The notes under the pieces were generated by a model, which was not told the DNA's origin, ran no database searches, and saw only the letters and a program-made list of their open reading frames with translations. From Pseudomonadota bacterium (lineage in GTDB: Bacteria; Myxococcota_A; UBA796; SXON01), in NCBI GenBank assembly GCA_005776735.1, contig SXOM01000361.1, forward strand, positions 1 to 8,886: a stretch of DNA of 8,886 bases. Reading direction: 5' to 3'. Both the position numbers and the translations under genes were made by a program. Positions 6,243 to 8,886 of this stretch are shown here, piece by piece; positions within the stretch are counted from its first letter, which is position 1, and the number at the start of each line of letters is the position of its first letter.

Positions 6243-7289
6243 ATGACGCCTCGCCCCCTCGAAGTGGTCGTACGGGCTGGAGCCGGTGGCTTCGCCGTCC
6301 GCCGCATCGATCGGGGCGTCGCGCTCTTGGGGATGCGGCTCCGGCCGCGCCCCGCCACCCTCACCGAGACCGACACCGGCGCGGTCCTGGTGCCCCCCGA
6401 CCGCTCGGTCTACCTGCGCCTGGGCCCCGAGGAGCGCCACATCTGGTCGCTCCTCGACGGGCGGGCGACCGTCGCGGAGATCGCCACCGCCTACTTCATC
6501 CGCTTCGGCTCGCTGCACGTGAGCAAGGTGACGCGGTTCATCCACGTCCTGCGGCAGGCGGGCCTCGTCGAGGTGGTGCCGGCCGGCTTCCTGCGCCGCC
6601 GGTTCGAGCACACCACCTGGCTCCGACGCGAGCTGACCTGGGACGGGATGCACGCCCTGGCCAGCGCGGTCCACCGGGGGATCGGCCCGATGTTCACCTG
6701 GTGGAACCTACCCCTCCTCGTGGCCGTGCTCGGACTCGGCGTCGCGAGCGCCGTGATCGACGCGCGGCCTGACCCTGCGGGCGACCTCGCCATGGCCGGC
6801 TGGCTCGCGCTCGGCCTGTTGCTCAACGTCGCGGTGCACGAGATCGCCCACGCCGTCGCCGTGGTGGCCTTCGGCCGCCAGGTGCGCGGCGCCGCGATCG
6901 GCTGGCGCGGCGTGTACGTCGACACCACCGACATGTACCTGGGCACCCGCGCCCAGCACGCGGTCGTGGCGATGGCGGGGCCGGCGATGAACCTCGTGGT
7001 GCTCGCGGCGGCGGCCACGATCGCCTGCGCGCTGCCCGTAGAGGTGCTCGCGCCGCTCCGGGGGCTCGAACGAGGCGCGCTCGTGGTGCTGGTGTGCACC
7101 GGCTGGCCGTTCCTGCTCGACAACGACGCGACCCACGCGCTGTCCGACCTCACCGGGGTGCCCGACCTCCGGCGTGCGGCGTGGGACGGGCTGCGGCGGG
7201 GCCGCCTCGGGGCGGCGCAGGCGGCCTACGTCTTCGGGACCGTCGCGACCGTGCTCGCCGCGCCGCTCTGGCTGTACCTCTCGGCCTGA
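6243..7289 (+). CDS. PqqD/RRE domain fused to M50 membrane metalloprotease
   Basis: This 348-residue protein joins a PqqD-like RiPP recognition element (about 42-112, including LLDGRATVAEIATAY and LRQAGLVE) to an M50 site-2-protease-type membrane domain. Zinc ligands are H199 and H203 of HEIAH with catalytic E200. GVYVDTTD at about 223-230 and MAGPAMN at 244-250 match the family. D295 is the likely third ligand: the segment FLLDNDATHALSD aligns with the usual DGYYxLSD of PqqD-linked peptide metalloproteases, with DGYY changed to DATH. Hydrophobic helices lie near 155-172, 184-210, 238-262, 277-292 and 326-346. ATG 6243 follows the precursor stop by 3 nt without a clear ribosome binding site, so coupling is likely. 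The inferred role is leader binding and cleavage of the peptide encoded before it, inside or at the membrane. Confidence 0.87.
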   Translation: MTPRPLEVVVRAGAGGFAVRRIDRGVALLGMRLRPRPATLTETDTGAVLVPPDRSVYLRLGPEERHIWSLLDGRATVAEIATAYFIRFGSLHVSKVTRFIHVLRQAGLVEVVPAGFLRRRFEHTTWLRRELTWDGMHALASAVHRGIGPMFTWWNLPLLVAVLGLGVASAVIDARPDPAGDLAMAGWLALGLLLNVAVHEIAHAVAVVAFGRQVRGAAIGWRGVYVDTTDMYLGTRAQHAVVAMAGPAMNLVVLAAAATIACALPVEVLAPLRGLERGALVVLVCTGWPFLLDNDATHALSDLTGVPDLRRAAWDGLRRGRLGAAQAAYVFGTVATVLAAPLWLYLSA

Positions 7290-7302
7290 TTAGGCGGGAG
7301 GG

Positions 7303-8886
7303 GTGCCCGCCCGCCCACCGCGCATCCTGGCCTGGATCGGCCTCGCCTTGTGCGTGGTGCTGCCGCGTGGCGGGCTGACCGGACACCCCGACGTGGACGT
7401 GTGGAACCACGCCTGGGGCCTGTGGTGGGTGGCGCACCAGCTCGCCGAGGGGCAGCTCCCGTGGCACACGACGCTGGTGGGCGCGCCGGGCGGGGGGGTG
7501 CTCTACTTCATCGACCCGCTCGGGGCGCTCGTCACCACGCCGATCACGTGGGCGTTCGGGCCGCAGGTGGCCTACGAGGTGCTCCTCGTCGGGCGCGTGG
7601 CGCTGGCGGGCGCGGCGGCCCAGGCGCTGGCCGAGGAGGCGTTCGGCGAGGGCGCGCACGGCTGGTTCGCGGGGGTCGCGTACGCCACCACGCCGCTGTT
7701 GTTGTGCGAGCTCCACAACGGGATCACCGAGGTGGCGGCCGTGTGGTGGACGCCGGCGGTCCTGTGGGCGGCGCTCCGGGCGTGGCGGGGCGGCGGCGCC
7801 CGGGTCCACCTCGGATTGGGGCTCCTGCTCGGACTCTCGGTGTGGGGCAACTTCTACTACGGCCTGGTGCACGTCCTCGCGGTCGGCGCGTGGTGGGCGG
7901 CGGGCCTGCTGCTCGGGCTCCGCGGGGGGGGCGCGGGGCTGCGGGCGCGGGCGCTCGGGCTCGCCCTCGCCGCGGGGATGTGCGCGGCGGTGGCGGCACC
8001 GTGCGCGTGGGCGTTGCGTGCGTCGGTGCAGTCCGAGGAGGCGCTCGTCTCCCGACCGGTGGGGCTCAACCGCGAGCTCGCCCACCACAACGCCGTCGAC
8101 CCGCGCAACTACCTGGTTCCGGGCAACTTCTGGAGCGTGGACCTGCCTCGACGCTACGGTGAGGCCTTCCGCCACACCGGCCAGCTCCGGGTGTCGGTGT
8201 GGGTCCTCGCCGCGGTCGGCGTGCTCCGGTCCCCGCGTCGACGGGCGGGGTGGGCCGCGCTCGCGCTCGGCTCGTTGGTGCTCGGCCTGGGTCCCCAACT
8301 GTTCTGGACCGGCCGCTTCCCCACCTGGGGCGGTGCGCCGGCGGCGCTCCCGTTCGCGTGGTTGCAGGCGCTGGTCCCGGGGCTGGCGATCACCCACCCG
8401 CAGCGGCTCAGCATCGTCGCGCAGGCGGTGGTGTGCGTGCTGGCCGCGTCAGCGCTGGTCGGGCGGGGCCCACGGTGGGTCGCGGGCCTGGCCGCCCTCG
8501 CGGCGGCCGAGACCGCGCTCGGCTCCCTCGCCTGCTGGCCCCTGGTCGAGTCGCCCGCCACCGTGCCCGCGCTGTACCACGAGATCGCCGACGACCCCGA
8601 TGTGCGCGCGGTGCTCGACCTCCCCGGCGACAGCGGCACCACGATGGCGACCAGCCGGTACTTCTGGTACCAGACGGTTCACCACAAGCCCGTGCCCTAC
8701 AAGCCCGACGCCCGCGGCCACGACACCGGCGACCCGGTCACGTTCGCGCACCTGCCGAGCCGCTTCGTCCCCGCGCCCGCGCCCTTCGACGAGGCCGCGC
8801 TCACCGCGCTCCGCGCGACCTACGGCTGGGTGGTGGTGCACCCGGGGCTCGGGCCCGACGCCGACGCCCAGGCGGCGGTCCTCGAA
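7303..8886 (+). CDS. GT-C-like multi-pass membrane glycosyltransferase (partial, 3' end outside window)
   Basis: The frame is open from GTG 7303 to the window end, giving 528 residues without a stop. An in-frame TAG at 7291-7293 leaves 7303 as the earliest start; GGGAGG lies only 1 nt before it, unusually close. The protein starts with a short hydrophobic helix, then a first loop with D30-V-D32 in HPDVDVWNHAWGLWW, as the acidic loop-1 motif of GT-C glycosyltransferases that use polyprenyl-phosphate sugars. About ten hydrophobic stretches follow to about residue 412, then a soluble C-terminal part with AVLDLP and YQTVHHKPVPY (456-466), seen in large GT-C/YfhO-like proteins. It lies 13 nt after the protease stop, probably in the same operon. 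Donor and acceptor are unknown. A non-enzymatic membrane protein remains possible. Confidence 0.68.
   Translation, partial: MPARPPRILAWIGLALCVVLPRGGLTGHPDVDVWNHAWGLWWVAHQLAEGQLPWHTTLVGAPGGGVLYFIDPLGALVTTPITWAFGPQVAYEVLLVGRVALAGAAAQALAEEAFGEGAHGWFAGVAYATTPLLLCELHNGITEVAAVWWTPAVLWAALRAWRGGGARVHLGLGLLLGLSVWGNFYYGLVHVLAVGAWWAAGLLLGLRGGGAGLRARALGLALAAGMCAAVAAPCAWALRASVQSEEALVSRPVGLNRELAHHNAVDPRNYLVPGNFWSVDLPRRYGEAFRHTGQLRVSVWVLAAVGVLRSPRRRAGWAALALGSLVLGLGPQLFWTGRFPTWGGAPAALPFAWLQALVPGLAITHPQRLSIVAQAVVCVLAASALVGRGPRWVAGLAALAAAETALGSLACWPLVESPATVPALYHEIADDPDVRAVLDLPGDSGTTMATSRYFWYQTVHHKPVPYKPDARGHDTGDPVTFAHLPSRFVPAPAPFDEAALTALRATYGWVVVHPGLGPDADAQAAVLE

Noticed and set aside
4778..6772. 664-codon plus-strand open frame spanning the hydrolase, the precursor-like gene and the protease start
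   Set aside because: It runs through three genes with recognizable motifs in other frames, and its product is Arg/Gly/Ala/Pro-rich without a domain.
7350..8162. 270-codon plus-strand open frame in the last region
   Set aside because: Its product is Arg/Gly/Ala-rich; the overlapping frame from 7303 encodes a coherent polytopic membrane protein that runs to the window end.
7150..8397. 415-codon minus-strand open frame over the protease end and GT-C-like gene
   Set aside because: Low-complexity charged product with no domain, antisense to membrane-protein coding sequence.

Overview
The window is a very GC-rich stretch (by eye well above 70%) with high-GC codon bias, frequent GTG starts and short intergenic gaps. 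The protein types (an AAA/STAND-like ATPase with TPRs beside a class III cyclase, an N-anchored SGNH hydrolase, a PqqD-M50 fusion, a GT-C-like membrane protein) suggest a large-genome bacterium such as a Myxococcota/deltaproteobacterial lineage. That assignment is inference from gene content. No rRNA, tRNA, CRISPR array or mobile element was seen.

Layout: (1) 55-3629 (+), a two-gene signalling unit. An AAA/STAND-type ATPase with about five TPRs overlaps by a GTGA junction a six-helix membrane class III adenylate cyclase with all catalytic residues. An in-frame TAG at 43-45 sits where the ATPase family normally has a conserved Glu, so the ATPase may be interrupted or may really begin upstream of the window. 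(2) 3630-3784, a 155-nt non-coding gap with small GC-rich repeats, a 10-bp palindrome and a good ribosome binding site. (3) 3785-4702 (+), an orphan class I isoprenoid/terpene-synthase-fold enzyme. (4) 4724-5935 (-), a membrane-anchored SGNH/GDSL hydrolase, convergent with the previous gene across a 21-nt gap holding an inverted repeat. (5) 6006-8886 (+), a compact operon divergent from the hydrolase: a 77-residue RiPP-precursor-like peptide with a nitrile-hydratase-type leader, a PqqD/RRE domain fused to an M50 membrane metalloprotease, and a large GT-C-like membrane protein cut off by the window end.

The most interesting part is 6006-8886. A small leader-type peptide, a membrane protease carrying a leader-recognition domain, and a glycosyltransferase-like membrane protein, with an envelope-facing SGNH hydrolase transcribed divergently, look like a candidate peptide-processing system at the cell envelope. 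No radical SAM enzyme, lanthionine synthetase, YcaO or dedicated transporter is visible, and the peptide has no cysteine, so any modification chemistry is unknown. Any link between the cyclase pair, the terpene-synthase-like gene and this operon is speculative.
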